64,000 bases of DNA from Epiperipatus broadwayi. Lineage: Eukaryota; Onychophora; Udeonychophora; Euonychophora; Peripatidae. The translations under genes and the position numbers were made by a program. Below the pieces are notes generated by a model that was not told the DNA's origin, searched no databases, and was given only the letters and a program-made list of their open reading frames with translations. The stretch is taken from positions 3,410,001-3,474,000 of the forward strand of contig JAQFVV010012497.1 of assembly GCA_028023455.1 (NCBI GenBank), given 5' to 3'. Below are positions 44,650 to 56,995 of this stretch, piece by piece. Each line of letters begins with the position of its first letter. The stretch's first letter is position 1.

Positions 44650-47635
44650 TGATCTTACATATCTCAGCAGAGTTTCAGACCTTTCTTCATCTTAAATGTT
44701 TTTTCTTCTTATAGGGATTGTTTTAAAGATGATGGATCCACCACTGGTATAGTTGCTGATTTATCAAACTGATTATTTATTTCAGTTAGATCAATTTAAT
44801 TTGTCTTCTTATTATTTGATGCCTCTATATTGAACAACTCTAGTGATGTACCTGTGCACTCACTTTTTTTTTTTTTTTATCAAAATATTCACTTCATCAA
44901 ATATAGGTTTTTCTAATGATGTTTACTGACTCTAATGACTCACTCTGATGACTCTTGAATGATTAACATGTCTTTTCATTTGATTTCCATTAGTCAAATG
45001 AATTAATCTTAATGGTTTTAATATAACCTTTAATATCACACTGGGAGGTCTTGTTTCAGAATATCATGTATCATTGCAGTCTCATCAACTTTAAATTTCT
45101 TGCTACTAAAATGGCATTCTTTTATTCTTATTAGGCACTAACACTAAAATATACATACAAAAATTATTCAATGCATTAGCATTTAAACTGATCATTCTTT
45201 TAGAAGACATACAGGGAATGATATACTGAAAAAACATACCATCTATTAAAGCTTCACTGATATTTTATAGGCAGCTTTATTCAGCATGGTCTTTAATTGT
45301 TGTACTGCCTTTTTGGTTAGGCCATTTCACTCAGGGTGATATGATGATATTATTCCCTTGCTAATTAAAATGTCTAAATTGCAGTGACACAAAGCCTGCT
45401 TCATTATCTATATTACTGTTTCAAGGTATATGACATGAGAATATTTCACCTAAAGGTTTAATAGTATAATCTGCCCTTATTCTTTTAACAATTTGGTACC
45501 TTGTCTGTTTGGAGTATGAATCAATCACTATAAAAAAAAATATAACCATTCAATGAAGTGGCATGATCCAAGTATAGACTTAGCCAAGGTTGGGTTGTTT
45601 TTGCCAAGATTCTATTCTTTTCAGCAGCATCTTAGCAGTGGAATAGCAGTTTCTACAATGAATTAACTGCCCTGCCCAACCTTAACTTATATTTGGCCAC
45701 CACTCATATGACTCTATGAATGCCTTCATTCTAACTACTTCTGTGTGTTCTTTATGATATAAATCTAGTTTGTTTCAGAGCTTTAGTTGGTATTGCTACA
45801 TGATTAGGTAGACTTTTGGGCCATCCAAGGTTTATTCCACCTCTCTAGTGTTTGATAGCCAGCATTTCTTTTAGTCCATTTGGCTACTGTGTTACTCTTA
45901 AACACCTTGCTTCCAATGGAATCTATATAATTTATCTCTATAATTATATGCTCAAACTCACATGCATCTAGTAATCTTGACAGTACATTCACTTGGCCAC
46001 TTTTTTTACAATCACATGCTGCCAATATATTAATTCACAGATCATTTTTAATAGCATGTTCAGGAGTCTTCTTCAAATTCCCTTAATCAACAGTGGATGG
46101 TGGTTCGTGTAAAATTTAAACTCGTGCCCATAAACATATTGATGGAACTTTTTAATAATAAAAACTACTGACAAAGTTTCTTTGTCAAGCTGGCTGTAGT
46201 TCTTTTTTGGCAACGGACATTGTCTAGAGGCACAAGTGAGAGGACATTCACCTCAATTTGAATGATGTGATATTACAGCTTCTATTCTAGATTCTGAGAC
46301 TTCAGTTGTAATGATGTCTTCCTGATCATTAATGTAGTGGGCAAGTAATTGATTAGAAATTAATAGGTCCTTAACTTTCTTAAAGCATTTTCGTACCCTG
46401 CATTTTTTCTTTTATCAATGTCCTTTTTTTAAACAATTGGTATAATGATGTATCCCTTTTTAAAAAACTCTCAAAAAAAATTAAATAGGCATAAAAATGC
46501 TTATAAATCTTTCTCATTCTTGGGTTTGTGGCAGTTTTATAGCTTTTACTTTTGCTGAATTTGAGTACTTTACTTTATGATTAATTAGATGTGCCAGAAA
46601 AAATTTCTGGTAGTTCAGATGTATTTAGAGACATTTAATCTCACAGCAGTTTTATCCAATTTAGCATAAATTTTAAACATGGACTCTGATAATTCACTTT
46701 TTTTCCTATAGTTATTAAGATATCATTCAGGTAAGGAATAACTTCCTCCATTCCTTGGAACAAAGTACTCACTTTTGCCTGAAATAGATTTGGTATTACT
46801 GTTTTCTTGTAGGATAGTTTGTTGCATTTAAATAACCCTAAGGGATGAATATAGTTAACAATTTAAATTTTTAATAAAAAATTTTGCTTTGGGTAATAAT
46901 GTTGGTATCTTACACACACTGGGAACAAGATAAACTCCTTCTTAATATAATTGTTGAGTGTTATGCAGTAATCTCTACATAGATGAATGATCTTGTCTGG
47001 CTTTAGTATAACCACAACTGGAATGATTCAAACTGACTCTTCTGTCAGTGTTAAAATGCATCTTTTGAGCAGCTCATGAATTGTTTATTTTCCATTTGAC
47101 TCAACACAAATGGGATCTTATATGGACTATACACAATCAGTGGTGTATCTTTTAACCAGTTCTATATCTCCTGGTCATAGTTTTAGTTATGCTAGTCCTC
47201 ACAAATAACTGTAGGTATTTAACTCAGACCTCTAATTCTAACTGTACTCTTTTAATTATGTTAATCCAAATTCCCAATTGCTTAAACCAATTTCTCCCAA
47301 GGTAGGACTGGGGTCATGCTTCACAATATAAAGAGGTAAAAATTTTACTCTAGAATTCATCTTGACAGGTATATTTATTTTGACACATTTCTTTTTTTTT
47401 TTTAAGTGTCATAGCATCGGCCGGCACGCGAACCCGCAACCCGGGCAACTGCCTGCAAGTGCAAGGCAGTCGCGCTGACCTCTCGACCACCAATGCAAGA
47501 CCAGCCACATTTCTATTTGATCTCGGTATTCTCAAGAGTAACATCCTTTTTATACTTTCTAAATATATTTATCCAATCACTCTATGATCTTAATGATAAT
47601 CCTATGCCATTGTCTAACTGCTTGCTTGTATATAT
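44650..47635 (-). pseudogene. Ty3-like retrotransposon 1: decayed pol (protease tail, RT, RNase H, integrase)
   Basis: Read on the minus strand, pol pieces appear in the right order across shifting frames. They are a protease end LGRNW (about 47290-47300), an RT entry phrase with WIIPVVVILKPDK (about 47000) and PLGLFKC (about 46840). Then come YLNDILI, the YxDD box with Asn for the first Asp (about 46720), the RNase H to integrase linker, and an integrase zinc-binding region with WWPNISK (about 45690). An integrase core phrase LDHA...GYIFF.VIDSYSKQTRY follows at about 45520-45580, with a downstream NGAGFVS-type segment near 45400. The relic is full of stops and frameshifts; gag and the protease N-terminus are absent. 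A SINE sits in the protease region. The right edge abuts a 194-bp repeat at 47636. The lower edge is approximate. Confidence 0.82.
47393..47505 (-). mobile_element. tRNA-like SINE with 9-bp target-site duplication
   Basis: A G+C-rich insert of about 113 bp in A+T-rich DNA. On the minus strand it begins ctggtcttgcattggtgg, contains ggtcagcgcgactgcc and a B-box-like gggttcgcgtgcc, and ends tgacacttaaaaaaaaaaaa. It is flanked by cacatttct at 47384-47392 and 47506-47514. The poly-A tail lies next to one duplication, as expected for LINE-mediated insertion. It interrupts the protease region of the decayed Ty3-like element, so it is younger than that element. The tRNA of origin is not certain. Confidence 0.85.
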
Positions 47636-47829
47636 TGTAATGGTCAGAAACTTTAGTTGCTTTAACCCAACCCAGAGACATAAATAAAGAGGGTTCAAAC
47701 CTCAACCACCCCTCTAGATCATAACTAAGTGACTCACTCCCTTAACCTCACAAGTGTTAATTTCCTTAATGCAGCCCGGTAGTCAGGTAGAGACAATATT
47801 CTCAGAAATCCTAGACAAAGTATTGATCA
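47636..47829. repeat. 194-bp repeat, copy 1, TG...CA ends (LTR- or SINE-like)
   Basis: Starts tgtaatggtcagaaa and ends tattgatca. It matches 63768-63960 over its whole length in the same orientation, with about four fifths identical by eye (for example ttgctttaacccaaccca, ctctagatcataactaag, ctcccttaacctcacaag). TG...CA ends and position next to Ty3-like relics favour an LTR. However, no primer-binding site or polypurine tract is seen next to either copy. On the minus strand a ggtttgaaccc stretch resembles a pol III B box, so a SINE is the alternative. Confidence 0.75.
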
Positions 47830-48111
47830 GGTTTACATATATAAAATAATGGACATCTATAACTTTGTTTCTATTATAGTTTATTGCTAGCATAAGATTG
47901 TTTATATTTCATTTAATGGCATTATTTACAAATAACAAGAAAGTATCCGCATATGTACATATGATTCAGTTGTAAAACATTTGATATGTATTGTAAAACA
48001 TAGTGATGAATTTGACTAGGTAGAGAGGAATAATCTATGGTGCTAGAACATAGTAAAGTCAACATATTTAATTAGGTGACTGAATTAAACATAGCCTCAT
48101 TTATACAAATA

Positions 48112-51100
48112 TGTATATTGTGCCATTACAATTTAGTCATTAGCTAAATTTATAGTAATGTGCATGTAAGAAAATGTAAAACCAAAAATCATCATCACAT
48201 TTTTTATATAAAAAGGAAGTTGTAGGGCATCCAAGTTTAAACCTTACCAGATCTGGTTCTAAAAGCTTTAGACCGAAAGAGAGTGGGTCAACAATTATAT
48301 TCTTTATTTGTTTGTGTGTTGATACACACATTTAAACCATTCAATATTTGATTTTTCTGTTAAAAGGCAAAGCTATTTAATTGTTTTATATTTCAAATAT
48401 TAAACATTTTAACTTTCTTTAAAACTAACCTATGCTTGATCAATTCTAATGTCTTATTCTATACCTCTATTTTGCTTTTCTGTAATTGTAATTGGGATTT
48501 AAAAGCTAAGGATTTAATTTTAAATATTGGGGTTATAATTACTAAGCTAGCAATTATATTATTTAATGTCAGTTTATGAATGATGTGAAATGATAAAGTA
48601 TGTGTGTACATTACATACAGAAATTTACATTTATTAAATATTGGAAGAAAAAGAAGGGTTAAATCTGTCAAATTATTTTTTTTTACAATTTTATGTTAAA
48701 AGAGGAAATCTGTTGAATCAGATATCTATTTTTGTAGCAATTTTGTTTTTATAAATGATTGTTTGTCACTTTGGGAGCTTAAGCTTGGTGGGAACTCTAA
48801 TTTTGAAATTGTCTCATCTTAAGATTAAAGGAAAGAAACTCCAATTTTAGATATTACAGATATACGTGAAAAAGGATTAAGTCTATTTTTTTTAAGACAA
48901 AAGTGTCTGAAAACCAGGTGTGTGATTTTTTGGGTTGGTCAAAAATAGCAATTCACACTATCACTCTAATTGGGTGAGTGGACTCAAAAATCGGATATAA
49001 AAGCAGTCTGGAAAATCAGTTGAGCTATTAGATTATTGTTATTATAATATATTGTGAGAGACTTTTTAAAAATTATTGAAATTAAAGCAGACAAACATTT
49101 TTAGTTCTGCTAGATAATTTTTTTTTTAAATCATTTTTTTTATTTCAAGTTTTGAATGTTGAAAATATAAGAATGATGGGGTAAAAAATTATATATATAT
49201 GTCTCATCTTTTACCTGAGCATCGTGGGGCCGCAGATCATATAGGAAGGAAAAGATGTCTTGTCTGAAAAATAATATTCTACACCTTTTAACTGACCAGA
49301 GGAATAAGATGTTTTTAGCTGGAAAGAAGAAAACATTCACCTGCATTCGAAAGAGATCAGAAAGATGAATTAATATACTAATAAATATTAATCATCAAGT
49401 CCCATTAATTGTTCCAGTAACTGATTTTAAACTCAAGAAAATTTATAAACGTGAAAACAACTGCTGTATTTCATCCACTAAAAGAATCATGCTTGATGGG
49501 AAGAGAAGAAAAATTAATATAATGATTTCCAAATTGTCCACTAAAGCAAATAATCAATAGAATCATCATCATCAACTAATTATACACCTCAAGAAAGAGA
49601 TTGTTCCAAAGTAAAACGGAAATGGTAGCTGCAGAAATATAGACATTATACAAGACAAATTTGACTTATTGGAAGTTCGCCACAAAACAAAAGATCGGTA
49701 ATATGACTTTTTATATTTATTTTCTTTATGAAATCAGAGTCTTAATAAAATTTTAGCAATAAAGTGGTATAGTTTATTTAAAGAACTTTTAAAGACAATT
49801 CAGATCGATTAAAACCAATAATTTCTTACCAATAATAACCTTGAGCTTCATAAATGATCTTGAATGTATCAAAATTATTTGTCTATTAATTTACAGTTAT
49901 GAAATATTAATGTGTAAAATAATTTTTTGTATTATTATTTTGGTTTTAAATAATATTTTGTTATTATGGGATAAAACACACACCTACATAATAATATTTT
50001 TACATGTGTATAATTGTGTGCGAATATGAAGTAATAAGCAGTGTTAAAATATTAAATTATTTTGTTTTGAGAAAGTATAGCATTTCAGAGGTAGAAGGGA
50101 GGGGGAGAAAATGATTTAAAACTTGTTCGGTAAAACTTGCTCTTTCAATTCTACTAACATTTTTTTTTAACATTCTGCTTACATGTTAGATTATAAAGTA
50201 TGTGTGCCAATGAGTGAATATTTTTTTTTATATGAAATACTTTTCTTGTGGATGGAACATTTTAACAAATCGGTTACCCAATTTAATACAATATACTTTT
50301 GAAATACATTTACGGGAAAGGGGGGAAAAATTTAATGTTATGATTTTAAAACAGTCGATTATGATTATTGTTATTGTTAATATAAATTTTCATGTAAATA
50401 TAGAAATTTTTATGTATATGTTAGAAATGCAGTAATAAATATTAGTTTATGTTATTAAATGAGGCATATATATCTCATTAAGAGTAGTCTTTATCAAGTG
50501 TGATCATTCATCATCAATGGTTGAATATTAGTTGTTTAAGATATGATTAAATATGCTAAGATTAACAATAATTATGAATTTCTTTATAAAAATTAGGTTT
50601 TATGTTTAGGCTTAGTCCTAAAGCTGTGGTTGAAACCATTGTCATTATCGTTATCATTATCATCATCATCAATGTTTTAATTAATGAGCTGTTTAAATGT
50701 TTAAAGGCCATAAATAAATATTGATTTTATAGTATTTAGTGATTTCTTAGTATTATTATAACCACCATCCCCTCATCTATTTCATGCAAGGATGAGTGAA
50801 TTGCCATCTTAAATCAATAGTAATCTGAGCTAGTAAAACTTATAAAAAAAAGTATTGAAACACATTTATTATGTTAAGCTCTAAGAAATGATTTATGACT
50901 AATGAATTTTGTGAATTCCACTTTAGTTTAAAGATGTTTTATGTTACCTAGGTGTTTACTTAAATATTAGTGCATACAGTGCTATGGGTCTAAAAGCAAA
51001 ATCTTCCATGTTTATTAGAAATAAAGTACCAAAAAGGGATTCAAACCCGGTACATGTGAAAAGGTTATTAGATATAACTGTGTCTAGATTCAAATAATCT

Positions 51101-54100
51101 AGTGGCACCCTGCTAGACCATATTCACTTGGTATTTGTTTGGATATGCACTTAACATCAAACCAAGAAATGAAAGTGGATAAAATCTACTGTCTGTATAC
51201 CTGAGCAGATATTTTATTGAGTTACTAGTGTACTCACCTCACGTGATTTCCATATACCTGAGTTATAATAGTTGTTATTAATAATTTGTTTATAATTATT
51301 GATATTGTGATATCTTGAGGAATGTAATTATAGAAGTATGTTTCATTTAATCCAATGACCCTTAATATGATTGATAACTCAGTCGGATCTCTTTGTTTAA
51401 TAGCCACTACTCAGGTTAAATAATTCGTTTCTTTTTAAATTTAGTTACAAATAAAATTTAAGCTATTTATCATTGAACTCCTTTAATAATGTAGCCACTA
51501 CTCAGGTATTCTTCTCATAATTTAATTTAAGCTACAATGCTTTTCGTTTATTAAGCTAAATATTTATATTTGAATCTTTTCTTAATTATTTAATACATTT
51601 GGATCGTTTCATCATCTTTATTAAGTTGCCATGAATATAATATTTGAATATTAGAGATTTTAATAATATTTGGATTTTGACAAATCCAATGATATTTTAA
51701 TATACAATTGAATTTCTCTTTAATATGTTACAATGGACCTTTTGAGCTACTTCATTACTTTAATAATGTTACAATATATATATAATGCCAACAAATCTTT
51801 AACAATAGATTTGCATAGCAATGCACAGATCATATATCAACAGGCATAATTATAAAGCAAAAGGGTAAGAGTGTGATAATTGATTATGTATATATTTAAA
51901 TGCTTGTCTCTAAAATATAGTAAAATGTTCATTGTGATGCCAATTTGATTAATGGATGGCTATTTTGCTTTTAATTGATTATTAGAGAAAGGAACCCATT
52001 CACCTAAGTGTGAGCTATATTCAGGAATGAAGTTCTTTGTGATAGCTTAGTGTTCATTTCTTCTCATTGCCCCTTTAACAGAGTTCACTATTCCAAGCAA
52101 CTGATATATCCAGTATTCATGACATGAGCTGGCTGGATGAAGTAATTCAGAAAAAAAAACCAAAAGAATGTAGGGATATGATACAATTACCAAATAACAC
52201 AGTATTGGGAATGTGATCAAATGACCAGAGATATTAAAGTCTTTATTAGCATTAATATATAGATATATACGATCCTGTATATTGCTATGCTAGAAAATCC
52301 TTTATACAATAATAATAAAACCCTTTTTAAAGTCATTAAATTAACATATAAGTATTATATCAGCATTTTACTTGTAGCATAATAAAAAAATTATCATTAT
52401 TTAACTAATTTATACACATAGATTTAATGAATATTGAATAGATAATTATAAGGAGAAGATCACACTGTATCTCTCTATTACACAATATAAAAAATAATAG
52501 GCGCTTACATCTACCATGCCCCCAATACATATTTAATAAGCATTTGGTTTGATTAATTATACATATGTATAATAATAATTGCTGGGTACTTTTCTAAAAA
52601 TATAAATCAAAAAATTAAATGGACAAATATATATATATATATATATTATAACATAATAAAAGATGATCATAGATCCATTGTAACATAATTAAAGATTCAA
52701 AAGAATTATTTAGCTTAATAAACGAAAAATGATAACTTAAATTTTTATATCAAAGAGAAATTAAAATTGTAACTTGCTGAGCATAAGCTATTAAACAAAA
52801 GATCAGACTGAGTTATCAATCATATTAAGGGTCATTGGATTCAATGAAACATACTTCTATAATTAGATTTCTCAAGATATCACAATATCAATAATTATAA
52901 ACAAATTATTAATAACAACCATTATAACTCAGGTATACTAGTAACTCAATAAAATATCTTCTCAGGTAGACAGACAGTAGATTTTATCCACTTTCATTTC
53001 TTGGTTTGATGTTAAGTGCATATTTAAACAAATACCAAGTGAATATGGTCTAGCAGGATGCCACTAGATTATCTGAATCTAGACACAGTTATATCTAATA
53101 ACCTTTTCACATGTACTGGGTTTGAATCCCTTTTTGGTACTTTATTTCTAATAAAATGGAGGATTTTGCTTTTAGAGCCATATCACTGTATGCACTAATA
53201 TTTAGGTAAACATAAAACATCTTTAAACCAAAGTGGAATTCATTAGACAGAAATCATTTCTTAGACCTTAACATAACAAATGTGTTTCAATATTTTTTTA
53301 TAAGTTTTACTAGCTCTGATTATATTATTAATTTAGGATAGCAATTCACTCATCCTTGCATGAAATAGATGATGGGATGGTGGTTATAATAATACTAAGA
53401 AATCACTAAATACTATGAAATCAATATTTATTTATGGCCTTTAAACATTTAAACAGCAATGTGATGAGGACGATGATGATAATGACAACGAAAATGGTTT
53501 CAACCCCAGCTTTAGGACTAAGCCTAAACATAAAATCTAATTTTTATAAAGAAATTCATAATCATTGCTTCATTTTAGTATATCTAATTGGAACTTAAAT
53601 AGCTAATATTCACCTTGATGATGAATGATCACACTTAATAAAGACTACTCTTAATGAAATATATACGCCTCCTTTAATAAAACAAATTAACATTTATTAA
53701 TGCCTTACTAATATCTACATGAAAATTTATAGATAAACATGAAAATTGATATGAATAATAATAACAATAATAATTGATTATATTGCAATCTTCAGATTAA
53801 TTTCAAGTTCTTCCCCCTTTCCCGTCAAATGTATATTGTATTAAATTGGGTAACCGATTTGTTAAAATGTTCCATCCACAAGAAAAGTATTTCATAAAAA
53901 AAAATATTCACTCATTGGCACACATACTTTATAATCTAACGTGTCAAGCAGAATGATAAAAAATAAATGTTAGTAAAATTGGAAAGAGCAAGTTTTAGAA
54001 ACAAGTTTTAAAATATCTTTCTATCCCCCTCCCTTCTACACTCTGAAACCTATACTTTCTTAAAACAAAATAAATTACTGCTTATTCCTTCACATTCACT

Positions 54101-56003
54101 CGCAATTATACACAGATAAAGTATTATTATGTATGTGTGTGTTTACCCCGTAAAAACCAAAATATTTAAAACCAAAATAATAATACACAAAAAAAAATCA
54201 TTATACACATTAATAATATTTCATAACTGTAAATCAATAAACAATCATAATTTTGGTACATACAAAATCGTTATTAAGAAATTCTTGGTTTCAATTGATC
54301 TTGGTTGTTTTAAAAGTTCTTTAAATAAAAATATACCACTCTGTTGCTAAAATTTTACTAAGTCTCTGATATTATAAAGAAAATATATAAAAAATTTATA
54401 CTACCAGTTCTTTGTAGCGACTTCCAATGAGTCAAATTTATCTTGTTCAATGTCTATATTTTGCATCTACCATTTCCGTTTCTCTCTGGAACAATCTCTT
54501 TCTTGAGGTGTATAATTGTTTGATGATGATGATCCTATTGAGGTTATTTGCTTTAGTGGACAATTTGGAAATCATTATATTAACTTTTCTTCTCTTCCTG
54601 TCAAGCATGATTCTTTTAGTGGATGAAGTACAGCAGTTGTTTTCACGTTTATAAATTTTCTGGGTTTAAACTCAGTTACTGGAACAATTAATTGGACTTG
54701 ATGATTTACTATTTATCTGTAGATTAATCATTTTTCTTCTGATCGCCTTCAAATGTGGGTGAATGCTTTCTTATTTCTATTTAAAAACATCAGTTGAAAG
54801 GTGTAGAATATTATTTTTCAGACAAGACATCTTTTCTTTCCTATATGATGTGCTAGTTGATGATGAGTCTGATAGACAGATGGAAAAATATATATTTTTC
54901 CTAGCCCGCCATCCTTATATTTTCAATATTCAAAGCTTGCTATTAAAAAATGATTTTTTTTAAAAAAAAAAGGTTATCTAGCAGAATTAAAAATGTTTGT
55001 CTGCTTTAGTTTCAATAATTTTAAATCTCTCTCTAACATTATAATCTCAACTGATTTTCCAGATTGCTTTTATATCCGATTTTTTTCTATTTTTGGCCAC
55101 CTCTTTTAATTAGACTTATAACTTATTTTCAACCAAACCGTTTTTTAGTTGAATAGTATGAAAAATCTCAGTATCCTGATTTTTAGACAAACTTTTGTTT
55201 TGATGGAAAAAATAGTCTTAATCCTTTTTTACACCCATGTAACATCTCAAATTTGAGCTTCTTTCTTTTGATCTCAAGATGAGACATTTTTAAAATTAGA
55301 CTTCTCACATCGTCTCTAAGTTTTTTAACAGAAAAACAACCCTTATAATATAAAAAAAATTGTTGAGTAAGAAAAAAAATAGTATAACAGATTTAACCCT
55401 TCTTTTTCTCTCAATATTTAATAAATGTAGACATATTTATGTGATATAACACACACACTCCACCACTCAATTTATGTATAAACTGACATTAAAATAATCT
55501 AATTGCTAGCTTAGTAATTATAACCCTAATATTTAAAATTAAATCCTTAGCTTCTAAATCCAAATTACAATTATAGAAAAGCAAAAACAGAATAAGATAT
55601 TAAAATTTAGCAAGTGTAGGTTAGTTTTAAAGAAAGTTAATATGTGTAATTTAAAAGTGACTAACTAAATAGCTTTTATAACACACACTGCCTATACATA
55701 TGCGTTATAACTTTATTTTTATTTTTTTTAACAAAAAAAAAATTAAATACTGAATAATTAACTGTGTGTAAAACTCTTTTTGAGTTTTTTTTTTATCAAC
55801 ACACAGTCAAATAACGAATATAACTGTTGCCCCACTCTCTTTCTATCTTAAGCTTTTAGAACTGGATCTTGTAGGGTTTAAACTTGGATGCCCTACAGCT
55901 TCCTTTTTATATAAAAATGTGATGATGATTTTGTTCCACATTTTCTTACATGCACATTACTACAAATTTAGCTAATGACTAAATTGTAATGGCACAATAT
56001 ATA
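48112..56003. repeat. Giant diverged palindrome (arms about 3.7 and 3.4 kb, spacer about 0.8 kb)
   Basis: The left arm (about 48112-51785) recurs in reverse complement at about 52628-56003. Paired landmarks are attgtgccattacaattt (48117) with aaattgtaatggcacaat (55980), the gggcatccaagtttaaacc block (48225) with ggtttaaacttggatgccc (55880), and caagacatc/gatgtcttg with ggtgtagaat near 49255 and 54800. Others are ggcttagtcctaaagc (50609) with gctttaggactaagcc (53510), the attcaaacccggtacatgtg block (51040) with its mate (53105), and the taatatgattgataactcag block (51367) with its mate (52815). The arms differ by substitutions and indels, including about 120 bp extra on the left near 51590-51710. 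Short mirrored frames (around FFRQDIFSFLYD) exist only because the arms are copies. No transposase or polymerase motif is recognised. Confidence 0.9.
51786..52627. other. Central spacer of the giant palindrome
   Basis: About 840 bp without an inverted partner. It contains a more balanced patch (about 51990-52150; agtgtgagctatattcagg, tgacatgagctggctggatg), but no open frame of note and no recognised family. It ends in an (AT)n run near 52627. Confidence 0.55.
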
Positions 56004-56995
56004 ATTAGATACTAACCACCTAAACATTCACAGTAAAAACAGTAATCAATATCTTTCACTGGTATCAAGGCAACCTTCACACCTTTTAATTTTCAAGAAT
56101 GGAAATCCGTTCCTACTAATGGTCCATTGAATATATATGGACACTTAAAGATTGCAACTTGACTACAGGCTATGAAACATTAATACAATGTAGTTTAAAT
56201 AAACCTCTTTAAACATGAAATAAACATGTCACTGTAATGCAGACTAATAAATAGTCAATTATAACATTACTATTTCACTTATTATTTCTAAATAATACAT
56301 GAGCAATTTAAAAGTATTGCAGTTTGTAATGTTATAATTGACTATTTATTAGTCTGCATTACAGTGACATGTTTAAAGAGGTTTATTTAAACTTCATTGT
56401 ATCAATATTTCATACTCGTAGTCAAGTTGCAATCTTTAAGTGTCCATATATATTCCATGGACCATTAGTAGGAATGGATTTCCATTCTTGCTATTAAAAG
56501 GTGTGACGGTTGCATTGACAGCAGTGAGAGATATTGATTACTGTTTTTACTGTGAATGTTTAGGTGGTTACTGGTTGGTATCTAATTACATTATTTTCCC
56601 AGTTAGCTTTAAGCACTATTTCACTTATTATTTCTAAATAATACATGAGCAATTTAAAAGTATTGCAGTTTGTAATGTTATAATTGACTATTTATTAGTC
56701 TGCATTACAGTGACATGTTTATTTCATGTTTAAAGAGGTTTATTTAAATTTCATTGTATCAATGTTTCATACTCTGTAGTCAAGTTGCAATCTTTAAGTA
56801 TCCATATATATTCAATGGATCATTAGTAGGAATGGATTTCCATTCTTACTATTAAAAGGTGTGAAGGTTGCCTTGACAGCAGTGAGAGATATTGATTACT
56901 ATTTTTACTGTGAATGTTTAGGTGGTTACTGGTTGGTATCTAATTACATCATTATCCCAGTTAGTTTTAAGCACTATTTCACTTATTATTTCTAA
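56004..56995. repeat. 350-bp repeat: one inverted plus two direct copies
   Basis: The body from ggttactggttggtatctaa back to gtaatgttataattgac occurs inverted at about 56004-56272 and then direct at about 56318-56595 and 56665-56945. The junction segment cacttattatttctaaata is repeated at about 56277, 56620 and 56977, giving a period near 344-359 bp. Landmarks include tgcattacagtgacatgttt, gtcaagttgcaatctttaag, ccattagtaggaatgga and gtgagagatattgattact. The block starts immediately at the right edge of the giant palindrome. There is no coding content. Confidence 0.85.

Noticed and set aside
45804-46025. 73-codon minus-strand frame as a separate gene
   Set aside because: It is part of the decayed linker between RNase H and integrase of the first Ty3-like relic.
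50490-50680. (ATC)n-like tract as a microsatellite of its own
   Set aside because: It has an inverted partner at about 53460, so it is part of the palindrome arms.
51018-51056. tRNA gene suggested by a ggattcaaacccggtac stretch
   Set aside because: No matching A box or cloverleaf can be drawn. The stretch is mirrored in the other palindrome arm and looks like repeat sequence.
49140-54963. Two short frames sharing FFRQDIFSFLYD, which could look like a conserved protein
   Set aside because: They are the same DNA on the two arms of the giant palindrome. The frames diverge outside the shared stretch and no family is recognised.
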